Source: DASVUC01 sp038237225 (lineage in GTDB: Bacteria > Planctomycetota > Phycisphaerae > Tepidisphaerales > Tepidisphaeraceae). Taken from it: a stretch of 64,000 bases of DNA. Made by a program: the position numbers and the translations under genes. Location of the stretch: contig JBBRYX010000001.1 in NCBI GenBank assembly GCA_038237225.1, positions 124,001 to 188,000 on the forward strand, written 5' to 3'. Numbering within the stretch: position 1 is the stretch's first letter; each line of letters begins with the position of its first letter. The notes below the pieces were generated by a model, which saw nothing but the letters and a program-made list of their open reading frames with translations, was not told the DNA's origin and made no database searches. Shown one piece after another: positions 16,089 to 24,267 of the stretch.

Positions 16089-16580
16089 TTGAAGTTCAAT
16101 CTGATTGACAAAGTCGAGCAACTGACCGATACGCGGCTCGTCGGTGTGAAATACGTCAGCCTGGCGGAGGAATATCTCGCGGATCATTTCCCAACGTTTC
16201 CGGTCTTGCCCGGTGTTTTAATGCTCGAGGCGATCACCCAGGCGGCGGGCTGGCTGCTTCAGGCGAAGACTGATTTTGCAAAGTCGATCGTGGTGCTCAA
16301 GGAAGCGCGGAACGTGAAATATGGACACTTCGTTGCCCCCGGAAACTTTCTGCGGGTGGATGTTGAGCTGATCAAAACGACTGATAGCGGCGCGACGTTC
16401 AAGGCGATTGGAACTGTCGGCGAAGCCCAGGCGCTATCGGCGCATGTCGAGCTGGCACAATTCAATCTTGGGGAAAAGCAGCCTGAGCTCGCGGGTTTGG
16501 ATGCCCGTCTGCAGGCGCATAATCGCCGTCGTTGGGAGTTGATCCGGCCTGCCGGATCGGCTGCGGTGATAGGCATTTAG
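16089..16580 (+). CDS. 3-hydroxyacyl-ACP dehydratase, FabZ-like, catalytic residues intact
   Basis: A 163-residue hot-dog-fold protein. The active-site stretch DHFPTFPVLPGVLMLEA has the catalytic His (H33) and Glu (E47) of FabZ. It would dehydrate 3-hydroxyacyl-ACP. The start is TTG (16089): the nearby ATG at 16084 runs into a stop at once, and a GGAAG lies just upstream. First gene of a five-gene fatty-acid/polyketide set with an ACP and two ketosynthases. The C-terminal 35 residues beyond the fold are unusual and basic. Confidence 0.85.
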   Translation: MKFNLIDKVEQLTDTRLVGVKYVSLAEEYLADHFPTFPVLPGVLMLEAITQAAGWLLQAKTDFAKSIVVLKEARNVKYGHFVAPGNFLRVDVELIKTTDSGATFKAIGTVGEAQALSAHVELAQFNLGEKQPELAGLDARLQAHNRRRWELIRPAGSAAVIGI

Positions 16581-16622
16581 GAACGGCGGATCTCTGATCC
16601 ACCGTTACGTGAGGCGAAGGAT

Positions 16623-17021
16623 ATGGCAGCAATGGCACGAGAAGAAATATACGAAAAGGTCAAGGGCGTTCTGGTGGATGCGTTAGGCGTCGACGAGGAA
16701 GAGGTCACGCCGACTGCCGTGATCAAGGATGACCTTGGAGCGGAAAGTATCGATTTTCTGGACATCAGCTTCCGGCTCGAGAAAGCTTTCGGTATCAAGA
16801 TCGGCAAGGGCGAGATGATGCCGGAGAACCTGGCCAGCGATCCGACAAAGGTTCAGAACGGCATGCTGACGCCGGTCGGGATTTCCGAGCTCAAGGAGCG
16901 CATGCCGCGGACAGACTTCTCAGAGTTCGAGAAGGATCCGAAGGTCGACAATATGAGCAAGCTGTTCACGGTCGACACGATTGTGAACTTCGTCGAATCC
17001 AAGGTAGGTACGGCGGTCTGA
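16623..17021 (+). CDS. Acyl carrier protein with C-terminal extension
   Basis: A 132-residue protein; residues 1-75 are an ACP with the phosphopantetheine-attachment motif DDLGAESID (Ser42) and following helix LDISFRLEKAFGIKI. It is ~50 residues longer than ordinary AcpP; an inserted/extra region (about 60-105, KGEMMPENLASDPT ... DFSEFEKDPKV) separates the usual last helix (FTVDTIVNFVE). The stop overlaps the next start (TGATG), so it is translationally coupled to the second dehydratase. Confidence 0.88.
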   Translation: MAAMAREEIYEKVKGVLVDALGVDEEEVTPTAVIKDDLGAESIDFLDISFRLEKAFGIKIGKGEMMPENLASDPTKVQNGMLTPVGISELKERMPRTDFSEFEKDPKVDNMSKLFTVDTIVNFVESKVGTAV

Positions 17022-17503
17022 TGCGCTGGATCTGGATTGACAAGTTCGTCGAGTTTACGCCCCGGAAGTCCGCGACGGCGATCAAGAACGTGTCGCTCGC
17101 CGAAGAGCACCTGCACGATCTGTATCCGGCATTTCCGATCGTGCCGCATAGTCTGATCATCGAAGGCATGGCCCAGACTGCGGGCATTTTGGTGGGAGAG
17201 GCCAGGAACTTTGAGGAGAAGGTGATCCTCGCGAAAGTGAGCCGGGCAACGTTTCATCGCTTGGTTCGGCCCGGTGAGACGATCACGTTCAGTGCGAATA
17301 TTGAGCAACTCAACGAACAAGGAGCATCCATCGCCGGGACGGTGAAGGTCAGCGGAGAGCCGGTGGCCGACATCGAGCTGATGTTCAGCCACATCGATCA
17401 GAACATGGCGGGCCTGGAATTCCCGGAACACAACTTCGTATTTACTGAGCAGTTCACGGAGCTACTGAAGACATACCGGATGAATGGAACGATCACCCTC
17501 TAA
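17021..17503 (+). CDS. FabZ-like hot-dog protein lacking the catalytic His
   Basis: A 160-residue paralogue of the first dehydratase. In the active-site stretch HDLYPAFPIVPHSLIIEG the FabZ His is replaced by Leu34 and the PG Gly by His43, while the Glu (E48) remains. It is therefore probably a poor dehydratase on its own and may be the structural half of a heterodimer with the 16089 protein. Coupled to the ACP gene by TGATG overlap. Confidence 0.82.
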   Translation: MRWIWIDKFVEFTPRKSATAIKNVSLAEEHLHDLYPAFPIVPHSLIIEGMAQTAGILVGEARNFEEKVILAKVSRATFHRLVRPGETITFSANIEQLNEQGASIAGTVKVSGEPVADIELMFSHIDQNMAGLEFPEHNFVFTEQFTELLKTYRMNGTITL

Positions 17504-17514
17504 CGTCGGTTGTT

Positions 17515-17544
17515 TAGCGGCCCCGCTCGCGGGGCGCGGGTTTC
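17515..17544. repeat. Palindromic repeat, 'TAGCGGCCCCGC' type, copy 1
   Basis: TAGCGGCCCCGCTCGCGGGG followed by CGCGGGTTTC. The inverse copy with two changes lies at 36603-36632. Here it sits between the degenerate dehydratase stop and the next start codon, replacing any Shine-Dalgarno. Confidence 0.75.
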
Positions 17545-17545
17545 T

Positions 17546-18844
17546 ATGCGACGTGTTGTAGTCACTGGCGTCGGCGTCATCTCCCCCATCGGGATCGGTG
17601 TTAGCGCGTTCTGGGAAAACCTTCTCGCCGCCAACAGCGGCGTCCGACGGATCACGCAGTTCGATCCCGGCGGGTTCAGTTGCCAGGTCGCCGGCGAAAT
17701 CGCCGCCTTCAAAATCGGGGACTATGTTCCCAAGAGCTATCGCAAAGCGACCAAGGTGATGGCTCGGGATATCGAGCTTGCTGTCGTCGCGGCGGACGAT
17801 GCGTTTAAGGACGCCGGGATCAAAACCAAAGCGTACACCGACACACCTGAGATTGCCGCTGGACGGTTTGGCTGCAATATCGGCGCGGGGCTGATCAGCG
17901 CGGAAATGACCGAGCTGACAGCGGCCATGCATGTGGCGCGCGAAGGCAACAAGCTCGATTTGCACAAGTGGGGACGCGAGGGGATGGAGCAGCTGACGCC
18001 CCTCTGGCTGCTGAAGTATTTGCCGAACATGCTCGCTTGCCACGTGACGATCATTCACGAGCTGAAAGGACCGAGTAACACCATCACGTGTGCGGATGCC
18101 TCCTCCCACCTCGCGATCGGCGAAGCGTTCCGAACCATTCAGCGTGGCAAAGCAGACTTAGCGATCTGCGGCGGCGCGGAATCCAAACTGAACCCGATGG
18201 GGATGCTCAGACAAACGTTGCTTAAGCGACTGACGGAGACGGGCAATGAGAATCCCGATCGCGCCGTGAAGCCCTTCGATGAGCAGGCCGATGGCTGCGT
18301 GATTGGCGAAGGCGGGGGCCTGCTGATCCTTGAGGAATACGAGCACGCGAAGCAACGCCGCGCGAAAATTTATGCGGAGCTGGTGGGATTCGGCGCGAGC
18401 CAGGATACCTATCGAATTGATTCGCCCTGCCCCACCGGCAACAGCTACGGTAAGGCAATCAGCAAGGCCCTTGCGGATGCGAACATCCCCCCTGCCGGTG
18501 TGGATCTGCTCATGCCGATGGGCCTCGGCATTGCCTCCCACGACAAGGCAGAGCTGAACGGGCTGACACAGGTGTTCGCCGGTGGTCTCGGCCGTATTGC
18601 AATGTCACCGATCAAGGGACAAATCGGAAATCTCGCCGCAGGCAGCGGCGCGGAAGTCGTGGCGACAGTGAAGTCCGTCGCGGAGGGAAAAATCCCGCCG
18701 GCGACCAACACGAAGAAGCTTTCGGATGGGCGAAAGTTAAATGTCCGCCCGGAGTATCGCGAGCAAGCGGTGAAGGTTGCCGTCAGCAGCGTGTACAGCC
18801 TGGGCGGACAGAATGCCGCTTTGGTGTTCAGAAGGATGTCTTGA
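17546..18844 (+). CDS. Ketosynthase-like protein with all three catalytic residues replaced (chain-length-factor type)
   Basis: A 432-residue thiolase-fold protein of the FabF family. Aligned with FabF over GPS...IG (13 residues between), the catalytic Cys position is Asp184 (a Cys lies two residues earlier, C182). The first His position is Met325 in LMPMGLG (normally NAHGT) and the second is Asn362 in KGQIGN (normally KxxxGH). It should not condense acyl chains alone; by analogy with KS-beta/CLF it may pair with the intact ketosynthase at 19396-20712. Start at MRRVVVTGVGV; the upstream sequence is a palindrome with no Shine-Dalgarno. Confidence 0.85.
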   Translation: MRRVVVTGVGVISPIGIGVSAFWENLLAANSGVRRITQFDPGGFSCQVAGEIAAFKIGDYVPKSYRKATKVMARDIELAVVAADDAFKDAGIKTKAYTDTPEIAAGRFGCNIGAGLISAEMTELTAAMHVAREGNKLDLHKWGREGMEQLTPLWLLKYLPNMLACHVTIIHELKGPSNTITCADASSHLAIGEAFRTIQRGKADLAICGGAESKLNPMGMLRQTLLKRLTETGNENPDRAVKPFDEQADGCVIGEGGGLLILEEYEHAKQRRAKIYAELVGFGASQDTYRIDSPCPTGNSYGKAISKALADANIPPAGVDLLMPMGLGIASHDKAELNGLTQVFAGGLGRIAMSPIKGQIGNLAAGSGAEVVATVKSVAEGKIPPATNTKKLSDGRKLNVRPEYREQAVKVAVSSVYSLGGQNAALVFRRMS

Positions 18845-19137
18845 TGGGAGGGCCGCGTGACATCGGGTTTAACCGAGATTCCGAGTCAGGTCTCGCCCAT
18901 TGTTATACAAAGCACAGCGTGCATGAGCGCGAAGTGATTGAGGTATTGCGGCGGCCGGGCCAAAGATTCCAGAGGGGCGAGGGGACGCTGGCGGCGGAGG
19001 GACAGACGAATGCGGGACGGTATCTCCGCGTGATTTACCGCCAGTATGACCGCCCCGATTACATATTCGTAATAACTGCGTATGATATGAGCGCGAGCGC
19101 CAAGCTCGCGTACCGCCGCAGGAACAGACGCAAATGA
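18844..19137 (+). CDS. DUF4258/RelE-like putative toxin
   Basis: A 97-residue protein with CYTKHSVHEREVIEVL near the N-terminus and YIFVITAYD ... AYRRRNRRK at the end, the layout of DUF4258/BrnT-like small proteins often found as toxins. Its start overlaps the ketosynthase-like stop (TGATG) and its stop overlaps the next gene (ATGA). Toxin activity is inference from architecture. It interrupts an otherwise metabolic operon. Confidence 0.6.
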   Translation: MGGPRDIGFNRDSESGLAHCYTKHSVHEREVIEVLRRPGQRFQRGEGTLAAEGQTNAGRYLRVIYRQYDRPDYIFVITAYDMSASAKLAYRRRNRRK

Positions 19138-19349
19138 GGAAGCGCAAGGATCCCAACCTCTACCCCCCGGGACTGAATGCCAGGAAGGTCGCGGAAATCA
19201 TCGCGTACTACGATGCGCGTCAGGAAGTTGACCTGATGGAGGATGCAGACCACGAATTGCTTTACGAGCCGACGAGCTGGGTTGAGGTCCCTGTCGAACT
19301 GGTGCCCCAGGTTCGGAAGCTGCTTGCCCGGCATAAGAAGTCTGCGTGA
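19134..19349 (+). CDS. Small putative antitoxin partner
   Basis: A 71-residue acidic/basic protein (NLYPPGLNARKVAEIIAYYD, then SWVEVPVELVPQVRKLLARH). The 'PPG..A.KV..II.YYD' form resembles small proteins that accompany DUF4258 toxins. Coupled to the toxin-like gene by ATGA. No DNA-binding motif is obvious, so the antitoxin role rests on gene order. Confidence 0.55.
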   Translation: MRKRKDPNLYPPGLNARKVAEIIAYYDARQEVDLMEDADHELLYEPTSWVEVPVELVPQVRKLLARHKKSA

Positions 19350-19360
19350 CTTGAACGGGA

Positions 19361-19386
19361 TGCCTGGGCGGGACGCCCATGCCACG
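19361..19386. repeat. Degenerate half-copy of the GCATGGGCGTCTCGCCCATGC palindrome
   Basis: TGCCTGGGCGGGACGCCCATGCCACG matches one arm of the element at 6309-6380 with several changes. It lies between the antitoxin-like stop and the ketosynthase start. Confidence 0.5.
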
Positions 19387-19395
19387 TGAGAAAAT

Positions 19396-20712
19396 ATGAA
19401 CCGAGTCGTCATCACAGGCATGGGCTGGGTCACGCCGATGGGGCATTCCATCGACGCGGTGTGGAAGCGCCTTCTCAACGGCGAGTCAGGGATCGCCAAG
19501 ACAACGATCTTCGATGCGTCCACCTTCCCCACGACATTTTCCGCGGAAGTGAAGGATTACGACCTCTCGAAAGATGTCGCCGACGATTCCCAGCACAAGC
19601 ATGCCGGACGAAACACCCGATTCGCGCTCGGCGCCTGCGCCCAAGCCTGGAAGATGTCTGGCCTCCCCTCACTGGCCAAGCCCACGGCTTCAGCCGTGGG
19701 TCCTTCCTCTCTCGATCTGGACCGCGTCGGAATATACCTCGGCTCCGGTGAAGGTTCCCTGGATTTCGATGCCTTCACACTCGCCGCTCTCTCATCCTGG
19801 AAACACTCAGAAAACCAGCTCGACACCGTGAGGTGGGCCCAGGTTGCGCTGGAGCACATGAGCGTCCTGCGCGAGCTCGAGCAGGAGCCCAACATGCCCC
19901 TGTCGCACCTCGCGCTCCTGACAGGGGCACGTGGACCAGCAATGAACTGCCTGACAGCCTGTGCTGCATCAACCCAGGCGATCGGTGAGGCGACTGAGAT
20001 TCTACGTCGCGGTGACGCCGATGTGATGCTCGGCGGCGGCGCCCATTCGATGATCCATCCCTTCGGAGTGACCGGATTCAACCGTCTCACCGCGCTCTCA
20101 ACGCTCAACGAGAATCCAACCTGCGCCTCCCGCCCCTTCGATGCCCAGCGCGCCGGCTTCGTCCTCGGCGAGGGCGCGGGAATGGTTGTTCTCGAAACGC
20201 TCGAGCACGCGCAAGCGCGGGGTGCGAAAATCCTCGCGGAGGTTGTCGGCTATGGATCGACCGCCGATGCCTTCCGAATCACCGACCAGGACCCCGACGG
20301 CAAGGGCGCCATTGTCGCGATGCAGGAGGCGCTCGTCGATGCCGGGCTTATGCCGAACGACGTCCACTACATCAACGCCCATGGAACCGGTACGAAAGAG
20401 AACGACGGCAACGAGACAACCGCGATCAAATCTGTTTTTGCGGAAAATGCCAAAAATGTGCCCGTCAGTTCGATCAAGTCCATGATGGGCCACCTCATCG
20501 CGGCGGCGGGCGCGGTCGAGATGATCTGCTGCGTGCTGGCCATTCGCGACCAGACGCTCCCCCCGACCACCAACCTCGAAAACCCCGATCCGGAATGCGA
20601 TCTCGATTATGTCCCGAACAAAGCGCGCCCGGCGAAAGTGGATGTGGCCGTGAGCAACTCATTCGGTTTTGGCGGGCAGAATGACACGATTATCCTGAAG
20701 CGATTTTCGTAA
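19396..20712 (+). CDS. Beta-ketoacyl-ACP synthase (FabF-like), catalytically intact
   Basis: A 438-residue condensing enzyme with the full Cys-His-His set: C189 in CLTACAAST, H329 in NAHGTGT and H366 in KSMMGHLIAAAGA. It would extend acyl-ACP with malonyl-ACP. Residues ~94-104 (AKPTASAVGPS) are an insertion before the conserved LDLDRVGIYLGSGEG and are encoded by a palindromic element (19678-19702). Last gene of the dehydratase-ACP-dehydratase-ketosynthase set; likely partner of the residue-less ketosynthase at 17546-18844. Confidence 0.9.
   Translation: MNRVVITGMGWVTPMGHSIDAVWKRLLNGESGIAKTTIFDASTFPTTFSAEVKDYDLSKDVADDSQHKHAGRNTRFALGACAQAWKMSGLPSLAKPTASAVGPSSLDLDRVGIYLGSGEGSLDFDAFTLAALSSWKHSENQLDTVRWAQVALEHMSVLRELEQEPNMPLSHLALLTGARGPAMNCLTACAASTQAIGEATEILRRGDADVMLGGGAHSMIHPFGVTGFNRLTALSTLNENPTCASRPFDAQRAGFVLGEGAGMVVLETLEHAQARGAKILAEVVGYGSTADAFRITDQDPDGKGAIVAMQEALVDAGLMPNDVHYINAHGTGTKENDGNETTAIKSVFAENAKNVPVSSIKSMMGHLIAAAGAVEMICCVLAIRDQTLPPTTNLENPDPECDLDYVPNKARPAKVDVAVSNSFGFGGQNDTIILKRFS
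19678..19702. repeat. Palindromic element inserted in frame in the ketosynthase gene
   Basis: AAGCCCACGGCTTCAGCCGTGGGTCC: arms CCCACGGCT / AGCCGTGGG are perfect. It encodes KPTASAVGP. Element length keeps the reading frame. A degenerate relative is in the E2 linker at 8172-8192. Confidence 0.75.
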
Positions 20713-20753
20713 CTTCACAACATCAATGAGACGGGTAACGCGCGAGAATGGAT

Positions 20754-21746
20754 TCAAGAATTACCCCAAGCTTGCCCACTACGACACCCCGCCGCAATCG
20801 CGCGTGCGGGGTCGAGCGCGGTGCGTTTGCGGGTCCAAACAAGGTCTCTCGCCATCTGATCTTTCAAAGCTTCAATGTTGCTGAACCTTCGCTGCCCGCG
20901 GATCCAATCGACCATGCCCACTTCGAGCTTCTGGCCATACAGATCACCGGAAAAGTCCAGCAGATGAACTTCCACTTGCCGCGCGTTCTCGCCAAAAGTG
21001 GGCATCGTCCCGATCGAGATCGCGGCTGGGTAAGCGACGCCCTTCAACTCGCAGCGGCCCGCGTAAACGCCGTCCATCGGAACCAGTTGATCCGAACAGG
21101 TTATGTTGGCTGTTGGGAGCCCGATGGTGCGGCCTCGCTGATGGCCTTTGACGACTTCACCGCGAAGCAGGTATGCCCGTCCCAGGCAGATCGCGGCATC
21201 GCGAATCCGCCCATTAGCGATCAGCCAGCGGATCAGCGAACTGTTGACTTCGACAATCTGAAGATCGAGCAATGGGACGCTGACGGCGCCCAAAATGTGG
21301 AGGTGGACGTTGCTCTCGGATGACCATTCGCGCAGCCGCTCAATGTTTCCACCACGGCCTCTGCCAAACGTAAAGCTGCCACCTTCGATCATCTGGCGCG
21401 GGCGAACGTTGTCTCGCAGAATCTCCCAGAACGACTCCGCGGTAAGGCCCAGAACATCGGTTGTTGGCGCGAGGACCACATAGTGATCGACCCCGAGGTC
21501 CTCAAGGAGTTGTTGCTTGACATCAGGCGGCGTGAGACGGGGCGGCGCGAATTCCGGACGTAGGACGGTCAGGGGATGCGGCTCAAAAGTAACGACGGCA
21601 ATACCGCCGCCGTCTTGATCGCGCAATTGCCGGGCAAGCTCGACCAGCTTCCGGTGGCCGAGATGGACTCCATCGAAATTGCCGACGGAGAGCACGCCGA
21701 TGTTCGATAGCTGTTTCAGTCCCTCTATTCCCTGCCAAATCTGCAT
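20754..21746 (-). CDS. ribF: Bifunctional riboflavin kinase / FAD synthetase
   Basis: A 330-residue enzyme making FMN and FAD from riboflavin. The N-terminal adenylyltransferase part has SVGNFDGVHLGH (about 19-30) and the C-terminal kinase part has HQRGRTIGLPTANI and the GVYAGRCE...PAAISIGTMPTFGEN stretch. Start at MQIWQGIEGL with GGAG 5 bases upstream; 25 further in-frame residues upstream look non-coding. Convergent with the ketosynthase gene, 41 bases apart; no FMN riboswitch was seen. Confidence 0.92.
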   Translation of the reverse strand: MQIWQGIEGLKQLSNIGVLSVGNFDGVHLGHRKLVELARQLRDQDGGGIAVVTFEPHPLTVLRPEFAPPRLTPPDVKQQLLEDLGVDHYVVLAPTTDVLGLTAESFWEILRDNVRPRQMIEGGSFTFGRGRGGNIERLREWSSESNVHLHILGAVSVPLLDLQIVEVNSSLIRWLIANGRIRDAAICLGRAYLLRGEVVKGHQRGRTIGLPTANITCSDQLVPMDGVYAGRCELKGVAYPAAISIGTMPTFGENARQVEVHLLDFSGDLYGQKLEVGMVDWIRGQRRFSNIEALKDQMARDLVWTRKRTALDPARAIAAGCRSGQAWGNS

Positions 21747-21846
21747 GCACGCTCCGCAAAACCAGGCAACGCCGTCGTCGCCCCTGTAAAGGCGATTGTA
21801 TCCGGGTATATGATGGGGCAACGGTTAACTTTTGGAAGGAGACATC

Positions 21847-22626
21847 ATGACAAGGTATTCGTGGGTCGTTGCAACGTTGCTGCTCGTCAGCGGAATCGCG
21901 CATGCGGAGCTCGTGAAAAAGCCAATTGAGTACAAGCAGGGTGATGCGACGCTCAAGGGTTATCTCGTTTACGACGATGCGAAGACGGAGAAGCGGCCCG
22001 GCGTGGTCGTGGTCCCGGAGTGGTGGGGCTTGAATGATTACATCAGGCATCGCGCGGAAATGCTGGCGGAACTAGGATACGTCGCGCTGGCCGCGGATAT
22101 CTACGGCAACGGCGAAGAGACGACGGATATGAAGCGCGCCGGCGAGCTTGCGGGCAAATTCAAGGGCGATCGCGAACTGCTGCGGGCGCGGGTGAAGGCG
22201 GCCCTGGATACGCTGAAAGATCAGCCACAGGTTGATAGCGCGAAGACCGCCGCCATTGGCTACTGCTTTGGTGGAACCGCGGCGCTCGAGCTGGCTCGAT
22301 CGGGCGCGGATGTCAATGGAGTGGTGAGCTTCCACGGCGGTCTCGATGCGCCGATGCCGGCGAAGAAGGGCGAGGTGAAGCCCAGGATACTTGTCCTGAC
22401 CGGCGCGGACGATCCCTTGGTGCCCCCGGAGCAGGTCCAGGGGCTGGAGAAGGAAATGAGCGATGCGGGCGCCGATGCAAAGGTGGTCGCCTATCCCGGC
22501 GCGGTGCATGCATTCACGAATCCGGATTCCACAAAGCTGGGCGTCAAAGGGATCGGCTACAACAAGGAAGCCGATGAGAAATCCTGGCAGGCGATGAAGG
22601 AATTCTTCGAACAGATCTTCAAGTGA
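21847..22626 (+). CDS. Secreted dienelactone hydrolase family protein
   Basis: A 259-residue alpha/beta hydrolase. Signal peptide MTRYSWVVATLLLVSGIAHA, so it acts in the periplasm. The triad is visible: Cys140 in GYCFGG, Asp188/189 in TGADDPLVP and His221 in GAVHAFTNP. AAGGAG lies 6 bases before the start. It hydrolyses an ester or lactone; the substrate is unknown. Shares a ~100-base divergent promoter region with ribF. Confidence 0.88.
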   Translation: MTRYSWVVATLLLVSGIAHAELVKKPIEYKQGDATLKGYLVYDDAKTEKRPGVVVVPEWWGLNDYIRHRAEMLAELGYVALAADIYGNGEETTDMKRAGELAGKFKGDRELLRARVKAALDTLKDQPQVDSAKTAAIGYCFGGTAALELARSGADVNGVVSFHGGLDAPMPAKKGEVKPRILVLTGADDPLVPPEQVQGLEKEMSDAGADAKVVAYPGAVHAFTNPDSTKLGVKGIGYNKEADEKSWQAMKEFFEQIFK

Positions 22627-22812
22627 TGCTTCGTGGCAGAAACATCCCAAGCTACGGTGGTTGTGACTTTCCCGGATAACTTCCTCTCAAGTGCCGGCTA
22701 GTCCGCTGTCCGATAACAACATCGTCAACGCGCCGAATGCGGCGCGACGTTCGATGCCGGCTTGCGCTTCCGAGTCCGGGAGATGGGCCGCTCTCACCCC
22801 AAAGGAGTCGTG

Positions 22813-23253
22813 ATGATTTCGAAGAGCATTATCGCGTGGCTTGGAGCAGGTCTGCTGACGGTCGGCCTGTTGCCGGTTGCGAGCAACGCCGCGGCGCATC
22901 GTGCGACAGCGAACCAGCAAGCGGTTTCTGCGAAGCACCCATCTGCGCAGAAGCAGTCGCTTTCGGCGAAGTCGTCGCCAACCAAGTCGCATACCAAAAT
23001 TGCGGCCCGCGCACACGCAGCGCCGGTCCGGCATACAACGAAGAACCTGAGCCACACCAAGCCCGCCCGGCACAAGACACTTCACGCGACCAGGCGCGTC
23101 GCGCGGCCGCAATCTCACGTGCGTTCACTTGCGAAGTTGTCTAACCCCAGCCGGACGCCGGCGAGCAAGAAGCACTCGGCCAAAGCCCTCCACGCGACGA
23201 CCAGGCGCCCGGTGACGACGAAGGTGCGACACACTTACTACCGTCCGATGTAA
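22813..23253 (+). CDS. Secreted basic Ala/Lys/His-rich low-complexity protein
   Basis: A 146-residue protein with a signal peptide (MISKSIIAWLGAGLLTVGLLPVASNAAA) and a mature part rich in K, H, A, T and S (for example KPARHKTLHATRRVARPQSH). AAAGGAG precedes the ATG. No family recognised; composition suggests binding of a negatively charged partner. Followed by a terminator. Confidence 0.65.
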   Translation: MISKSIIAWLGAGLLTVGLLPVASNAAAHRATANQQAVSAKHPSAQKQSLSAKSSPTKSHTKIAARAHAAPVRHTTKNLSHTKPARHKTLHATRRVARPQSHVRSLAKLSNPSRTPASKKHSAKALHATTRRPVTTKVRHTYYRPM

Positions 23254-23281
23254 GCGATCTTTCCCCCAACCCAACATAAGC

Positions 23282-23312
23282 AGACCCCCGGTCCATAGGG
23301 CCGGGGTCTTTT
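23282..23312. terminator. Hairpin terminator between convergent genes
   Basis: AGACCCCCGGTCC-ATAG-GGCCGGGGTCTTTT: a strong stem with one bulge and a short T-run on the plus strand. Serves the basic secreted protein gene and possibly the convergent lipoprotein gene. Confidence 0.75.
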
Positions 23313-23337
23313 GGTTCGTAAGTTTGCCGCCCGAAGG

Positions 23338-23730
23338 TCATTTCAAAACGCGCCATGCCGGTTGGGCCGTGTACGTCGGGGGAGTCTGCACCCCTTGATA
23401 AATCACATCCTTCCACGGCGGAAACAGAATCGTCGTCACCGGCACCAGGCTGTCGTTGATCGTCGAGATCACGGGATCCGTCAGGCGCATGTACGGATCA
23501 GGTGTCGTGTTGTCGAACACAATCAGATCCGGACCCGCCAGCGTGTCACCGTTCGCATACCGGGCAACGCTGCGATCCCAGTCACGCTTCTGCATCGCTT
23601 CATCAACCACCAGCGGCGTCTGATTCAGATCCGCCTTGATCGGGCGATTGACGTTCAACTGACAGCCGGAAATTGCCGCCAATGAGAGTGACCCAATGGC
23701 CACAAGGCCGCGCTTACGGATTGAGCACAT
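23338..23730 (-). CDS. Small lipoprotein, function unknown
   Basis: A 130-residue protein, start MCSIRKRGLVAIGSLSLAAISGC, whose AISGC lipobox marks it for lipid attachment. The mature part has no recognised domain (QLNVNRPIKADLNQTPLVV ... PPWKDVIYQGV). Its start overlaps the end of the upstream lipoprotein gene by 17 bases, so they are an operon. Confidence 0.65.
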   Translation of the reverse strand: MCSIRKRGLVAIGSLSLAAISGCQLNVNRPIKADLNQTPLVVDEAMQKRDWDRSVARYANGDTLAGPDLIVFDNTTPDPYMRLTDPVISTINDSLVPVTTILFPPWKDVIYQGVQTPPTYTAQPAWRVLK

Positions 23731-23947
23731 GATCCATATCCCTTCGCATGCCCCCACGATCCAGATGTCCGACGTCGCCGCCGCTGATGTCCTGTTCGCC
23801 CATTTCAGGTTTGTAGTTAAACGGATCGCGCAAGGCCGCATCCTGCCGCTGACGAGAGCTCGCCGGCCGCGTTGTCGAGCCGGCTCTTGACGCGCAACCC
23901 CCGACCAGCAGCATTCCGATCAAAATGTGGCGAGTACTTAATCTCAT
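23714..23947 (-). CDS. Very small lipoprotein, function unknown
   Basis: A 77-residue protein, MRLSTRHILIGMLLVGGC, lipobox VGGC, then a polar Arg/Asp/Gly-rich tail. Overlaps the next lipoprotein gene by 17 bases. The start is a choice between 23947 and 23965; I prefer the one that begins the signal peptide. Confidence 0.6.
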   Translation of the reverse strand: MRLSTRHILIGMLLVGGCASRAGSTTRPASSRQRQDAALRDPFNYKPEMGEQDISGGDVGHLDRGGMRRDMDHVLNP

Positions 23948-24059
23948 TGGCTTATGGAGGATCATAGTTTATCCGAGGCATGTCTCCAAATGGCCGGATC
24001 TTGGAACGTTTGCTCGCGGGCACCGACGGCCCTCACCCAACTGAAGGGTGGCGATCGAC

Positions 24060-24155
24060 GTAGCGGCGACGCCTGCGTCGCGGTTCGGCGCAGCCGACAG
24101 TTTCACGGGAAAGATTCATCGCAACCGTCGACCGCGACGCAGGCGTCGCCGCTAC
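24060..24155. repeat. Palindromic repeat, 'GTAGCGGCGACGCCTGCGTCGCG' type
   Basis: Perfect 23-base inverted arms at 24060-24082 and 24133-24155, each with an internal GCGACGC-CT-GCGTCGC palindrome, separated by 50 bases. The same core occurs in frame in the cytochrome gene at 32463-32524. The gap 23948-24267 holds no gene. Confidence 0.85.
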
Positions 24156-24267
24156 AGGAATTCAGCCCGTGCCCCGTCGAAAACGACTCGGATGGCTGTC
24201 ATGCTCAAATTCTATCGCCTCGTTCTCTTCGCTTCAACCGGATAGCAGTCCCAAGAGGGCGCGGCAC

